From: Sulfitobacter sp. BSw21498
GTDB lineage: Bacteria; Pseudomonadota; Alphaproteobacteria; Rhodobacterales; Rhodobacteraceae
Assembly: GCF_006064855.1 (NCBI RefSeq)
Contig: NZ_CP040753.1
Span: forward strand, 248,001 to 312,000
DNA length: 64,000 nt
Direction: 5' to 3'
Shown here: positions 17,439 through 26,489 of the stretch, in pieces
How positions within the stretch are numbered: position 1 is the first letter of the stretch
Layout of the letters: each line of letters begins with the position of its first letter
The notes under the pieces: generated by a model
The model's database searches: none
Told to the model about the DNA's origin: nothing
The model's input: only the letters and a program-made list of their open reading frames with translations
Program-made: the position numbers and the translations under genes

Positions 17439-20375
17439 TTATCCCAGTTCCGCCAAGCGGTTCAGCGCGGCCTGAAGCTGGTCTGCTTCTTCTTGCCGTG
17501 CATCCAGATTGCCTTGGGCTTCGGCGACAACTTCGGCAGGGGCGGAGGCCGCGAATTTTGGGTTGTTCAAACGTCCTTTCAGCCCGCCGATTTCCTTGCC
17601 TAGCTTGTCGAGCGACTTTTGCAGACGTGCTTTTTCAGCGTCGATGTCGATCAAGCCGGCCAGCGGCAAGCCAAAGCTGGCCCCTGGTGCCGCGATAGAG
17701 ACGGTGCCTTTGGGGAAAGTCTCTGCCTTATCCAAGGTTTCGACCCGTGCCAGACGTTTGATCATCGCCTCGTTGCCGTCCCATGCGGTTTGGCCAGCGG
17801 CGTCCATGTCGGTATAAAGCATAGGCACTTTTAGTCCGGCAGGCACGTGCATCTGCGCACGCGCTGAACGAATGGATTCGATCAGGCCGATCACCCAGTT
17901 CAGCTCGCGGTCGGCATCGGCGTCCAGCATGTCGACCGTGCTGTAGGTCGGCCAGTCGCCATGCACCAACATTTTGGAACGGGTTGCGGTGGTCTGCCAC
18001 AGCTCTTCAGTGATGTAGGGCATGATCGGGTGCAGCAGAACAAGGCACTGATCCAGCACCCATTTCAACGTCTGGCGTGTCTCGGCGGCTTCTGGCGCGT
18101 CGTCTTGCAGCAGGGGTTTGGACAGCTCTACATACCAGTCGCAAACCTTGCCCCAGACAAAGGCATAAAGCGCATTGGCCGCGTCATTGAAGCGATAGTT
18201 ATCCAGTGCGGCGTCGACCTCTTCGCGGACGCGGGCGGTTTCGCCGATGATCCATTTGTTCAGCGTGTGGTCGACTTGGGTGTGGCTGGTGTAGTTCACC
18301 GTCTCGACGTTATCTTCAAACACGCCGTTCATCTCGGCGAAACGGTGGGCGTTCCACAGTTTGGTGCCAAAGTTGCGGTAGCCGGCAATGCGTGCGGTCG
18401 ACAGTTTTAGATCGCGCCCCATGGCGGCCATCGCCGTCAGAGTGAAGCGGACCGCATCCGCGCCGTATTCGTCAATCAGGTCCAGCGGGTCCAGCACGTT
18501 GCCGAGCGATTTGGACATCTTCTTGCCCTTCTCGTCGCGCACCAGTGCATGGACATAGACGGTGTCGAACGGCTTTTGATCGACCACGGCGTACTGCATC
18601 ATCATCATTCGGGCGACCCAGAAAAAGATAATGTCGAAACCGGTGATCAGCACCGAGGTGGGGAAGTATTTCGCCAGCTCGTCCGTTTGCTCGGGCCAGC
18701 CAAGCGTGCCGATCGGCCAAAGACCGGAAGAGAACCACGTGTCGAGCACATCGGGGTCGCGGGTCAGGGTTTTACCAGGTGCCATTGCTTGCGCTTCGGC
18801 TTCGGTCGCGGCGCAGTATTCCTTGCCCTCGTCGTCGAACCAAACCGGAATCTGGTGCCCCCACCACAGCTGACGCGAGATGCACCAGGGTTCGATGTTC
18901 TCAAGCCAATGGAAATACACTTTTTTGTCTTGCTCGGGCAGGATCTGCACTTCGCCGTTGCGCACGGCGTCGATGGCGGGCTGTACGATTTTCGAGGTTT
19001 CAACGAACCACTGGTCGGTCAGCATGGGTTCGATCACTACTTTCGACCGGTCACCAAACGGCTGCATGATCTTTTTGGGCTCGACCAGCGCGACCAGCGC
19101 CTCGTTGCGTTCTTCGCCGCCTTCTTCGGGGGCGAGGGGGGCTTTGACGGGCTTGCCCAAGCGCGGATCGGTCGGTGGCACCATGACGGCCAAGCCTTCG
19201 GCGGTGATGTCGGCGATGACCTTTGTGCGCGCCTCGAACCGGTCGAGGCCGCGGTATTCTTCGGGCACGAGGTTTATCTCTGTCGCGTCCGTAGGGGCGT
19301 CTTCGCGGCCTTCGGCGATGGCCTGTGCGCGGGCGGCGGCTTCGTCATAGGGCAGACCATCGGCGCGCATGGCACCGCGGGTGTCCATCAGCGCGTACAG
19401 CGGGATGTTGTTGCGTTTCGCGACGCCGTAGTCGTTGAAGTCATGCGCGCCGGTGATCTTGACCGCGCCAGAGCCAAAGTTCTTGTCGGGATATTCGTCG
19501 GTGATGATCGGGATGCGGCGGCGCTGTGCCTTGGGGCCGACGGGGATTTCGCAGAGTTTGCCGACGATGGGGGCATAGCGTTCGTCGGATGTGTGCACCG
19601 CGACCGCGCCATCGCCCAGCATGGTTTCGGGGCGGGTTGTCGCGATCGAGATATAGTCGCGCTCTTCGGTCAGGGTGACATTACCGTCTTCGTCTTTTTC
19701 GACATAGGTGTAGGTCGCGCCATCTGCCAACGGGTATTTGAAGTGCCACATGTGACCGTCGACTTCGGTGGATTCGACCTCGAGGTCAGAAATCGCGGTC
19801 TCAAAATGCGGGTCCCAGTTAACCAGACGTTTGCCGCGATAGATCAGGCCCTTGTTGTACATATCCACGAACACTTTGATCACGGCATCGTGGAAATTAC
19901 CTTCTTCGCCCGCAGGGGCACCGGGGGCACCAGACATAGTGAACGCGTTGCGCGACCAATCAAGCGAGGTGCCAAGACGTTTAAGCTGGCCGATGATCGT
20001 GCCCCCGGACTTTTGCTTTTGCTCCCAGACTTTGGCGGTGAATTCTTCGCGGGTGAAATCGGTCCGGCGCTTGCCGTCTTTGGCAAGCTCGCGTTCCACC
20101 ACCATCTGGGTCGCAATACCCGCGTGGTCCTGACCGGGCTGCCACAGCGTGTCGAACCCGCGCATGCGGTGCCAGCGCACCAGAATGTCCTGCAACGTAT
20201 TGTTGAACGCGTGGCCCATGTGCAGCGACCCTGTCACGTTGGGCGGCGGGATCATGACCGAGAAGGTTTCCTTGCGCGAGGCATTGGCACCGGCCTTGAA
20301 GGCACCGGCGTCTTCCCATGCGGCATAGAGGCGGGCTTCGGCCTGGGCGGCGTCAAAATTCTTGTCGAGGGCCAT
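17439..20375 (-). CDS. valS: Valine--tRNA ligase
   Basis: A 978-residue class I aminoacyl-tRNA synthetase charging tRNA-Val. The HIGH-type motif is in [12 protein letters not shown] (about residue 50) and the KMSKS motif is intact at about residue 620 (KMSKSLGN). The editing (CP1) domain lies between them; the C-terminal end (about 905-975) is the coiled-coil tRNA-binding arm. E. coli ValS is 951 residues. AAGGACG precedes the start. In many alphaproteobacteria valS follows tolC and popZ directly; here it is displaced by about 8.5 kb and inverted. Confidence 0.97.
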   Translation of the reverse strand: MALDKNFDAAQAEARLYAAWEDAGAFKAGANASRKETFSVMIPPPNVTGSLHMGHAFNNTLQDILVRWHRMRGFDTLWQPGQDHAGIATQMVVERELAKDGKRRTDFTREEFTAKVWEQKQKSGGTIIGQLKRLGTSLDWSRNAFTMSGAPGAPAGEEGNFHDAVIKVFVDMYNKGLIYRGKRLVNWDPHFETAISDLEVESTEVDGHMWHFKYPLADGATYTYVEKDEDGNVTLTEERDYISIATTRPETMLGDGAVAVHTSDERYAPIVGKLCEIPVGPKAQRRRIPIITDEYPDKNFGSGAVKITGAHDFNDYGVAKRNNIPLYALMDTRGAMRADGLPYDEAAARAQAIAEGREDAPTDATEINLVPEEYRGLDRFEARTKVIADITAEGLAVMVPPTDPRLGKPVKAPLAPEEGGEERNEALVALVEPKKIMQPFGDRSKVVIEPMLTDQWFVETSKIVQPAIDAVRNGEVQILPEQDKKVYFHWLENIEPWCISRQLWWGHQIPVWFDDEGKEYCAATEAEAQAMAPGKTLTRDPDVLDTWFSSGLWPIGTLGWPEQTDELAKYFPTSVLITGFDIIFFWVARMMMMQYAVVDQKPFDTVYVHALVRDEKGKKMSKSLGNVLDPLDLIDEYGADAVRFTLTAMAAMGRDLKLSTARIAGYRNFGTKLWNAHRFAEMNGVFEDNVETVNYTSHTQVDHTLNKWIIGETARVREEVDAALDNYRFNDAANALYAFVWGKVCDWYVELSKPLLQDDAPEAAETRQTLKWVLDQCLVLLHPIMPYITEELWQTTATRSKMLVHGDWPTYSTVDMLDADADRELNWVIGLIESIRSARAQMHVPAGLKVPMLYTDMDAAGQTAWDGNEAMIKRLARVETLDKAETFPKGTVSIAAPGASFGLPLAGLIDIDAEKARLQKSLDKLGKEIGGLKGRLNNPKFAASAPAEVVAEAQGNLDARQEEADQLQAALNRLAELG

Positions 20376-20569
20376 GATCAGCGTCCTTCTTTTAGCGTAG
20401 CGCTTTAAGCTTTGGGATGATCTAGCCGAGCGGGGCGTAAAGGGGAAGGCTGGGGCGTTGAAAACTTGGCGTCGCGGTGCCAGCTTTCGCCGCGCATCGT
20501 ATGGACATCGCCGGTTTCGCGCTTAAGGTCGGGCGCAAAGCCACGAAGATGATCAAAGGATGCCGCCAG

Positions 20570-22867
20570 ATGGAAAAGTTCGGGAAAAGCCAACCGGTCA
20601 AACGGGTTGAGGATGTGCGGTTTCTGACCGGCGAGGGGCGCTATGTGGATGACATCGCGCCTGCCGACGCGCTGCATGCCTATTTCTTCCGGTCTCCTGT
20701 CGCGCATGGGGTGATCACGACGCTCGATGTCTCTGATGCGGCTGAGGCAGACGGCGTCCACGCTGTCCTGACAATCAAGGATCTGGAAGCTGCCGGCATG
20801 GATATCTCTATGGCCGCGACGGTGTTGCAGAACCGCAATGGCAGCCAAGGGGCCAAGCCGTTGCGCCCCATGCTTGCCAAGGACCGTGTGCGTTTCGTTG
20901 GGGAACCTGTTGCGGTGGTGATCGCCGAGACGATGAACCAGGCGCGTGACGCGGCAGAGCTGATCATGTTCGACGTGGACGATCTGCCCACCCATATGAC
21001 GCTGGATCGTGGCGGCGAGCCGCTGCACGCCGAAGCGCCGGACAATATGGCATTCGACTGGGGTATGGGGGATGAAGAGGCCACGCAAAAGGCATTCGAC
21101 GCGGCGGCAAAAACGGTCAGCCTGAACGTCGGAGATAACCGTATCATCGTCAACGCGATGGAGCCGCGCGGCTGTTATGCTGAATGGACCGACGGCAAGG
21201 TGCATGTTTCCAACAACGGGCAGGGCGTTTGGGTGCATAAGGGCAACCTCAAGCGCGTGTTCGGGCTGGATGACGATCATGTGCAAGTGACCAACCCCGA
21301 TACGGGCGGTGGTTTCGGCATGAAGGCCGCGGCTTATCCCGAATACTTCTCGGTTGCGCAGGCGGCGCGGGCCCTGGGGCGTCCGGTGCGCTGGATGTCC
21401 GACCGGACCGAAGCCATGCTCAGCGACAATGGCGGGCGCGATCTGACGTCACTGGCGGAATTTGCCTTTGACGAAAACAACAAGATCACCGCGTACCGCG
21501 TCAGCACCAAATGTAACCTCGGTGCCTATAACAGCCAGTTCGGCCAGCCCATTCAGGCGCTGCTGTTCAGCAAGGTTTTGATGGGCGTCTATGACGTGCA
21601 GACCACGTGGCTCCAGGTCGAAGGATATTACACCAACACTGTCCAGACCGACGCCTATCGCGGTGCTGGCCGGCCCGAAGCGATTTATGTGCTGGAGCGG
21701 TTGATGGACCGTGCGGCGCGCGAATTGGGTGTCGACCCGTGGGAGCTGCGGCGGATCAACTTTATCAAACCCGAACAGTTTCCCTATACCTCGGCCACGG
21801 GCGAGCTTTACGACGTGGGTGAATTCAACCGTCTGCTGACCCGTGTTGCGGTCGAGGCGGATCACGACGGTTTTGCCGCGCGTAAGGCGGCGGACGCAGC
21901 CAAGGGGCTGCTGCGCGGGCAGGGGCTGTGCTATTATATCGAAAGCATCCTTGGCGATCCGGCAGAGGGGGCCAAGGTCGAGTTTAATGCCGATGGCACC
22001 GTGTTTATCTATGTCGGCACCCAGTCTAACGGGCAGGGGCATGAAACCGTCTATGCGCAATTCCTGTCGGACCAGACGGGCATTCCGGCAGAGCTGATCC
22101 ACGTCATTCAGGGCGATAGCGATCTGATCAAACAGGGCGGCGGCACTGGCGGCTCGCGGTCTGTCACCACGCAAAGCACGGCGACGCTGGCCACAGTGGC
22201 CAAGATGACCGATGCTTTTACCGCCTTCCTGTCCGAGGAAATGGGTGTGCCCGCGGCGCAGATCAGCTTTGACGATGAACGCTTTCGCGCAGACGGGTCG
22301 AACATGACGCCCACCATGCTGGAGGTCGCCGAGATGGCCCGCCAGAAGGGCCGCGACGATCTGTTGATGCATCACGAACGCGCGACCCTGCCGGGGCGTA
22401 GCTATCCCAACGGGGCGCATGTATCCGAGGTGGTGATTGACCCCGAAACAGGGGTTGTGACCGTCGAACGCTATACCGTCGTCGATGATTTCGGCAATTT
22501 GATCAACCCGATGCTGGCTGAAGGTCAGGTCCATGGCGGTGTGGCGCAGGGCATTGGCCAAGCCATTCAGGAACATGTCGTCTATGATGAAGACGGCCAG
22601 CTGCTGACAGCCTCTTTTATGGATTATGCGATCCCTCGCGCGGCGGATGTGCCGTTTGTGTCCTTCAACTCTGAACCCGTGCCGTCGACGGCAAACCTGA
22701 TGGGGATGAAGGGCTGCGGCGAGGCGGGAACCGTCGGCGCGTTGGCGGCCGTGTCGAACGCGGTACAAGATGCGTTGTGGGACCGTGGCGTGCGTCAGGC
22801 CGATATGCCGTTCACGCCGCATAAAGTGTGGACCTTGCTGAACGACAGCGCAATCGCAGCAGAATAA
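20570..22867 (+). CDS. Xanthine dehydrogenase-family Mo-binding subunit (form II CoxL-like)
   Basis: A 765-residue large subunit of the molybdenum hydroxylase family. It opens with SQPVKRVEDVRFLTGEGRYVDD, shows the loop AYRGAGR at residues 362-368 (form II; true CO dehydrogenase form I has AYxCSFR) and ends with the GCGEAGTVGA motif carrying the catalytic glutamate near residue 717. The start at 20570 has AAGGA ten bases upstream; further in-frame ATGs upstream lack this. Such subunits normally work with a FAD subunit and a 2x[2Fe-2S] subunit, but neither gene is adjacent: valS is divergent and a thioesterase converges. The substrate is unknown; CO oxidation is unlikely. Confidence 0.87.
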   Translation: MEKFGKSQPVKRVEDVRFLTGEGRYVDDIAPADALHAYFFRSPVAHGVITTLDVSDAAEADGVHAVLTIKDLEAAGMDISMAATVLQNRNGSQGAKPLRPMLAKDRVRFVGEPVAVVIAETMNQARDAAELIMFDVDDLPTHMTLDRGGEPLHAEAPDNMAFDWGMGDEEATQKAFDAAAKTVSLNVGDNRIIVNAMEPRGCYAEWTDGKVHVSNNGQGVWVHKGNLKRVFGLDDDHVQVTNPDTGGGFGMKAAAYPEYFSVAQAARALGRPVRWMSDRTEAMLSDNGGRDLTSLAEFAFDENNKITAYRVSTKCNLGAYNSQFGQPIQALLFSKVLMGVYDVQTTWLQVEGYYTNTVQTDAYRGAGRPEAIYVLERLMDRAARELGVDPWELRRINFIKPEQFPYTSATGELYDVGEFNRLLTRVAVEADHDGFAARKAADAAKGLLRGQGLCYYIESILGDPAEGAKVEFNADGTVFIYVGTQSNGQGHETVYAQFLSDQTGIPAELIHVIQGDSDLIKQGGGTGGSRSVTTQSTATLATVAKMTDAFTAFLSEEMGVPAAQISFDDERFRADGSNMTPTMLEVAEMARQKGRDDLLMHHERATLPGRSYPNGAHVSEVVIDPETGVVTVERYTVVDDFGNLINPMLAEGQVHGGVAQGIGQAIQEHVVYDEDGQLLTASFMDYAIPRAADVPFVSFNSEPVPSTANLMGMKGCGEAGTVGALAAVSNAVQDALWDRGVRQADMPFTPHKVWTLLNDSAIAAE

Positions 22868-22875
22868 GCTTGGTT

Positions 22876-22904
22876 GCATCGGGGCGGGCCAGACGCCCCG
22901 ATGC
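22876..22904. terminator. Hairpin between convergent genes
   Basis: A perfect 11-bp stem (GCATCGGGGCG / CGCCCCGATGC) with a 7-base loop lies between the CoxL-like gene and the thioesterase gene. The T-run is poor on both strands, so it may act as a weak terminator or 3'-end stabiliser. Confidence 0.6.
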
Positions 22905-22911
22905 CTTCGTC

Positions 22912-23397
22912 TTAGGTGGCGATCTTCATCACGATGCAGGTGGTCGAACCGGTTGCGTAAAGCTTGCCATCCTCGACCCCGCGAATTTCCCCATGCGCCA
23001 CACCGGTAGAGCGGCCGACGTGATCCGTCGTCCCGATGCAATCAACCTGCATGCCCAAGGGGATCGAACGCAGAATGTTAATCTTGTATTCCAGCGTCGT
23101 ATAAACCGACCCGCGCGGGACTTTTGTCATCACAGCGCAGGCCATCGCGGAATCAAGCAAGGTACCGTACCAGCCGCCGTGCACTGTCCCCATGGGGTTG
23201 GTCACGTTGAACTCGGGCGTGCCGCGAAACACCGCGCGCCCGTCCGAAATGTCGTGCAGCATATAGCCCATAGTCGCACCGATGGGCGGGCCGGGGTTGG
23301 TACCGTCCAGAATTTTCTGCATGAACTCCAGCCCGCTAAGCGCAAGCGCTTCGGACTGGCTCAGTAAATCTTGGGGTGTTTCGGCAAGGCGTGGCAT
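22912..23397 (-). CDS. PaaI-family acyl-CoA thioesterase
   Basis: A 161-residue hotdog-fold thioesterase. The central-helix signature NPMGTVHGGWYGTLLDSAMACAV (residues about 66-88) contains the HGG turn and the acidic residue typical of PaaI-like enzymes. It likely hydrolyses an acyl- or aryl-CoA. It lies 75 bases after metF on the same strand. Its ribosome-binding site (GGAG, seven bases before the ATG) is inside the 3' arm of a hairpin that also looks like the metF terminator, so its expression from metF transcripts may depend on that structure. Confidence 0.87.
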   Translation of the reverse strand: MPRLAETPQDLLSQSEALALSGLEFMQKILDGTNPGPPIGATMGYMLHDISDGRAVFRGTPEFNVTNPMGTVHGGWYGTLLDSAMACAVMTKVPRGSVYTTLEYKINILRSIPLGMQVDCIGTTDHVGRSTGVAHGEIRGVEDGKLYATGSTTCIVMKIAT

Positions 23398-23398
23398 A

Positions 23399-23428
23399 AA
23401 AAAATCTCCGGCAGTTGCGTGCCGGAGA
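23399..23428 (-). terminator. metF terminator that contains the next gene's ribosome-binding site
   Basis: On the minus strand a perfect 9-bp stem (TCTCCGGCA / TGCCGGAGA) with a 6-base loop is followed by TTTTTT and then directly by the ATG of the thioesterase gene. The only Shine-Dalgarno-like sequence (GGAG) for that gene is in the 3' arm of the stem. Confidence 0.8.
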
Positions 23429-23472
23429 AGAGTGCCGTTGTTCTTGACCCAAGGGCAAGTTGTGAGGTGGTC

Positions 23473-24339
23473 TTACGCCACGTCGGACAGCGATGTTTGC
23501 GCCGTCACGCCAAGGGCGCGACACACGGCGCGGGTCAGTTCCGGCCGGTTGAGCGTGTAGAAGTGCAGGTTCTCGACGCCTTCCGACACCAGTTCACTGC
23601 ACATTTCGGTGCAAAGCGCGGTGGACAGCAGGTCATGACGGTCATCCCGGATCGCAGCGGCATAGGCTTCGTCCAGTGCGACGGGCACGCTTGCCCCGCA
23701 ACGGGTGGCAAAGTTGCGTGCCGATTTCCAGTTGGTCACAGGCATGATGCCCGGCGTGATCGGTTTGGTGATGCCTGCTGCCGCGCAGGCATCGCGGAAC
23801 CGCAGGAATGTTTCGGTCTCGAAAAAGAACTGAGTGATCGCCTCGTCCGCGCCCGCGTCGAACTTGCGCTTTAGCCATTCGACGTTTTGCGCCTGATCCG
23901 GGGATTCGGGGTGCGGTTCGGGGTAGGCACCGACGCGCAGGGTGAACTTGCCGGTATTGGCAAGCGCCTCGATCAGCTCGACACTATCTGCAAAGCCGTC
24001 GGCGTGGGGGGTAAAGGTCGCGGCACCGTTTTCGGGATCACCGCGCAGGGCGACAATATCGGTCACGCCGATCTCGGCAAAACTATTGGCGACTTCCAGC
24101 GTCTCGGCCTTGCTGGCACCCACGCACGTCAGGTGGGCGGCGACGGGCAGCCCGGACGTGCGGCGCAAAACATGGGCCGAATCATGGGTCAGGTCACGGG
24201 TAGATCCGCCCGCACCGTAGGTGACGGAAAAGAAACGCGGGGCCAGCGGTGCCAAGGCCTGCGCCGTATCCCAAAGACGGAACGACGCGTCCACGGACTT
24301 GGGCGGGAAGACTTCGAATGAAACGGCGGGGCTGGTCAT
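23473..24339 (-). CDS. metF: Methylenetetrahydrofolate reductase
   Basis: A 288-residue flavoprotein that reduces 5,10-methylene-THF to 5-methyl-THF for methionine synthesis. It has the TIM-barrel hallmarks: SFEVFPPKS at residues 6-14 with the catalytic glutamate, SVTYGAGGSTRD at about 40, AHLTCVGAS, and DIVALRGDPEN at about 95. The start at 24339 was chosen because the conserved beginning follows immediately and AGGATC precedes it; an upstream in-frame ATG adds 13 residues that are not conserved-looking. A MetR-like regulator is divergent. Confidence 0.95.
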   Translation of the reverse strand: MTSPAVSFEVFPPKSVDASFRLWDTAQALAPLAPRFFSVTYGAGGSTRDLTHDSAHVLRRTSGLPVAAHLTCVGASKAETLEVANSFAEIGVTDIVALRGDPENGAATFTPHADGFADSVELIEALANTGKFTLRVGAYPEPHPESPDQAQNVEWLKRKFDAGADEAITQFFFETETFLRFRDACAAAGITKPITPGIMPVTNWKSARNFATRCGASVPVALDEAYAAAIRDDRHDLLSTALCTEMCSELVSEGVENLHFYTLNRPELTRAVCRALGVTAQTSLSDVA

Positions 24340-24435
24340 TTTTACGATCCTGTTTTTAGCTTTCAACTCTTGTCGCACAGATGTGGTTGTGAAACAAACT
24401 CATAACTTTCATCTTCAACATGAGGAACGCCTCAT
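24340..24435. promoter_or_regulatory. metF/metR-like divergent control region with possible MetR box
   Basis: The 96-base divergent region contains TGAAACAAACTCA at 24390-24402, a one-mismatch match to the MetR consensus TGAA-N5-TTCA. Its position between metF and a LysR gene fits MetR control of metF. Confidence 0.45.
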
Positions 24436-25341
24436 ATGCATATTGAGTTCCGTCACCTGCGCACCATTCAGGCGATTCACGAGGCCGGCGGGCTGGCCCG
24501 CGCAGCAGAGACAATGAACATCACCCAATCAGCCTTGTCGCATCAGGTAAAGGGCTTGGAAGATCAGGCTGGCGTTGAACTTTTCGTGCGCCGTTCCAAA
24601 CCGCTAAAGCTGTCGCCTGCGGGGTTGCGGTTGCTCAAGTTGGCGCAGCAGGTCTTGCCGCAGCTAGAAGCCGCACAGGCGGAATTCATGGGGTTGCGGG
24701 CGGGCAGCACAGGCCGGATGCATATCGCCATTGAATGTCACGCCTGTTTCGAATGGCTATTCCCTGTGCTCGAACAATTCCGCAAAAGCTGGCCCGATGT
24801 GGATGTCGATATCCGCCCCGGTCTGGCCTTTGACGCTTTGCCTGCCTTGCTGCGCGAAGAGGTGGATCTGGTGGTGTCCTCCGATCCCGAAAATCTGCCG
24901 GGCGTGAAGTTTGTTGAGCTGTTTGACTATAAGGCCGTGTTCGTCGCCGCGAGCACGCACCCGTTGGCAAAGAAACCCTTTGTCGAGGCGGCGGATTTTC
25001 GGGGCGAGACGCTCATCACCTATCCGGTGGAACGCACACGTCTTGATGTGTTCAGCCAGTTGCTGATCCCCGCCAAGGTCGAACCGCTGGCGATCCGGCA
25101 GGTAGAACTGACGGCGGTGATCCTGCTGCTTGTGGCATCAAATAGAGGCGTGTCGGTGCTGCCCGATTGGGTCGTGCGCGAAGTGAAATACAGCAATGAT
25201 TACGTCACGCGTCCGCTGACCGAACACGGCATCACCCGCAGGCTGTATGCTGCCGTGCGCGAGGATGATCTGGACAAGCCGTTCATGTCCAAGCTGCTTG
25301 GTCTGGCAGGCGAAGAGGCGCGAAAGCTGCAACGGGCCTGA
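24436..25341 (+). CDS. metR: LysR-family regulator, MetR-like
   Basis: A 301-residue LysR-type regulator. The winged helix-turn-helix covers residues 1-60 (LARAAETMNITQSALSHQVKGLEDQ), with a periplasmic-binding-fold effector domain from about 90 to 300 (MHIAIECHACFEWLFPVL...). The IECHACFEWL and YPVERTRLDVF segments resemble MetR proteins, which use homocysteine as coactivator. It is divergent from metF, as in many proteobacteria, which supports the metR name; the symbol rests on context as much as on motif recognition. Confidence 0.83.
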   Translation: MHIEFRHLRTIQAIHEAGGLARAAETMNITQSALSHQVKGLEDQAGVELFVRRSKPLKLSPAGLRLLKLAQQVLPQLEAAQAEFMGLRAGSTGRMHIAIECHACFEWLFPVLEQFRKSWPDVDVDIRPGLAFDALPALLREEVDLVVSSDPENLPGVKFVELFDYKAVFVAASTHPLAKKPFVEAADFRGETLITYPVERTRLDVFSQLLIPAKVEPLAIRQVELTAVILLLVASNRGVSVLPDWVVREVKYSNDYVTRPLTEHGITRRLYAAVREDDLDKPFMSKLLGLAGEEARKLQRA

Positions 25342-25359
25342 CATCACACGGCTGCGCCG

Positions 25360-25857
25360 TCAGAGGTGCAGCCGCGGGTCGAGCGCGAAGTCTTCCTGCA
25401 TCACATCGTCATACTGCGCTGCGGCCTTATGCGCGTCAAAGATCAGGTTCCAGCTGTGGCGCGAAACGGTGGACGGGATCAGCACGAACAGATGATCGCG
25501 CAGCAGCGCATCGCCAAAGCTTTTCTGCCCTGCGCCATGTGCGCCTGGCACCAGCCAGTTGGGGTTCGGGACATCCGTGCTTTGCACTACATGAACCGCG
25601 GTCGGGTCGATCACACGGCCGGATGTCAGCACATGATGCGCGGTGTCCAGCGCCTTGAACCCCTTGTGCACAGCAACTTCAAGGATCGCGGTGGCAGGGT
25701 CTAGTGCGGTATAGACGGCCCGCACGCCGCGGCTGTTCCAGCGCCCGCCCACACGGTACGCGCCTTCGCCGCTATGCCAGGTGGGTGCATGCTGCCGTTG
25801 ATCCAGCCGCCAAAAACGCAGTGCGCCTGACCCGAGGGGCGGCGGCAAAGGCGTCAA
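25360..25857 (-). CDS. RES-domain toxin (NAD-degrading type II toxin)
   Basis: A 165-residue RES-domain protein. The family residues are visible: RFWR near the N-terminus, AYRVGGRWNSRGVRAVYTA (about 33-51) and the glutamate in ATAILEVAVH. Known RES toxins (MbcT, Xre-RES modules) break down NAD+. The start overlaps the antitoxin stop by 4 bases (ATGA), the usual tight coupling for antitoxin-first operons. Nothing suggests truncation. Confidence 0.9.
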   Translation of the reverse strand: MTPLPPPLGSGALRFWRLDQRQHAPTWHSGEGAYRVGGRWNSRGVRAVYTALDPATAILEVAVHKGFKALDTAHHVLTSGRVIDPTAVHVVQSTDVPNPNWLVPGAHGAGQKSFGDALLRDHLFVLIPSTVSRHSWNLIFDAHKAAAQYDDVMQEDFALDPRLHL

Positions 25858-26360
25858 GCGTAGACCCCGTACTCCATCCGGGTGAGGGCGTTTTCGACGG
25901 CTTCGGCCCCCGCGGCCGATGACAGCAGGTCAATCGGACGGCGGTTGTCCAAGCTGATGGCAGGGGCCAGCATCCACGCCTCGGCGGCCTCTTGATCGCC
26001 TAGAACATCGGTCGCCTGCGCTAGTAGCTCGGCAAAGCGCCACGCACGGCTGCTTTGCTCGATGGACAGACGATCCTTGCCCTTGTCGGCCTTCTTGCGT
26101 TGCAGGGTGCGCAGGCTCATCCCGATCGCTTTGTTCAGCGCGTCGCCCGAGGACAGCACCGACACGGTATCGACCAGATGCAGTAGCGCCTTGGACGAGA
26201 TGCCTTTGACAATCACATCATGCGCCTCAAGCGAGTTGCGCACCGTCTGGTTGATCACCTTGCGCCCGCCCAGCAGGTGAAACGCGCGCAGGGCACCATC
26301 TGCATCCACGTCGATCAAGGGAATTGCACTTTTGTCGGATTGAAAGGCCGTCGCACCCAT
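25854..26360 (-). CDS. Xre/MbcA/ParS-type antitoxin
   Basis: A 168-residue antitoxin. The N-terminal and middle parts contain a degenerate Xre-like helix-turn-helix (ALNKAIGMSLRTLQRKKA), and the C-terminus (RAWRFAELLAQATDVLGD to the end, with AEAWMLAPAISLDNRRPIDLL) is the MbcA/ParS toxin-binding domain that plugs the RES active site. I place the start at 26360 because AAGGAG lies eight bases upstream; an in-frame ATG at 26381 has no ribosome-binding site and falls next to the operator. Confidence 0.88.
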   Translation of the reverse strand: MGATAFQSDKSAIPLIDVDADGALRAFHLLGGRKVINQTVRNSLEAHDVIVKGISSKALLHLVDTVSVLSSGDALNKAIGMSLRTLQRKKADKGKDRLSIEQSSRAWRFAELLAQATDVLGDQEAAEAWMLAPAISLDNRRPIDLLSSAAGAEAVENALTRMEYGVYA

Positions 26361-26381
26361 GGCTGCACTCCTTTTCGTCAT

Positions 26382-26421
26382 GTGTCGTAAAATATATGAC
26401 ACGTGACGCCGTTTTTTTCAA
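26382..26421 (-). promoter_or_regulatory. Toxin-antitoxin promoter with palindromic operator
   Basis: A 21-base near-palindrome (GTGTC...GACAC, 26382-26402) overlaps the likely -10 (TATATT on the minus strand at 26391-26396). TTGAAA at 26416-26421 (minus strand) is the -35, with a 19-base spacer (18 for the overlapping ATATAT). Repressor binding here would block transcription, consistent with autoregulation by the antitoxin. Confidence 0.65.
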
Positions 26422-26489
26422 GGGGTGCGGGGGGCTGTTCGCTCGGGTGGGTATGGGGCAGGGGCGCGTGCGCCCCCGCCTATGTGGTA

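Noticed and set aside
18549..20408. Long open frame on the plus strand opposite valS
   Set aside because: It is fully antisense to a clear valyl-tRNA synthetase and its protein shows only the low-complexity pattern expected from reading GC-rich codons backwards.
20570..22867. Aerobic CO dehydrogenase (form I CoxL)
   Set aside because: The active-site loop is AYRGAGR, not AYxCSFR, and no CoxM/CoxS genes are adjacent.
21449..23041. Long open frame opposite the CoxL-like gene
   Set aside because: Antisense to a well-conserved protein; no domain or ribosome-binding site supports it.
25360..26402. Genomic island around the toxin-antitoxin genes
   Set aside because: No integrase, tRNA boundary or direct repeats are visible and the flanking genes look native.
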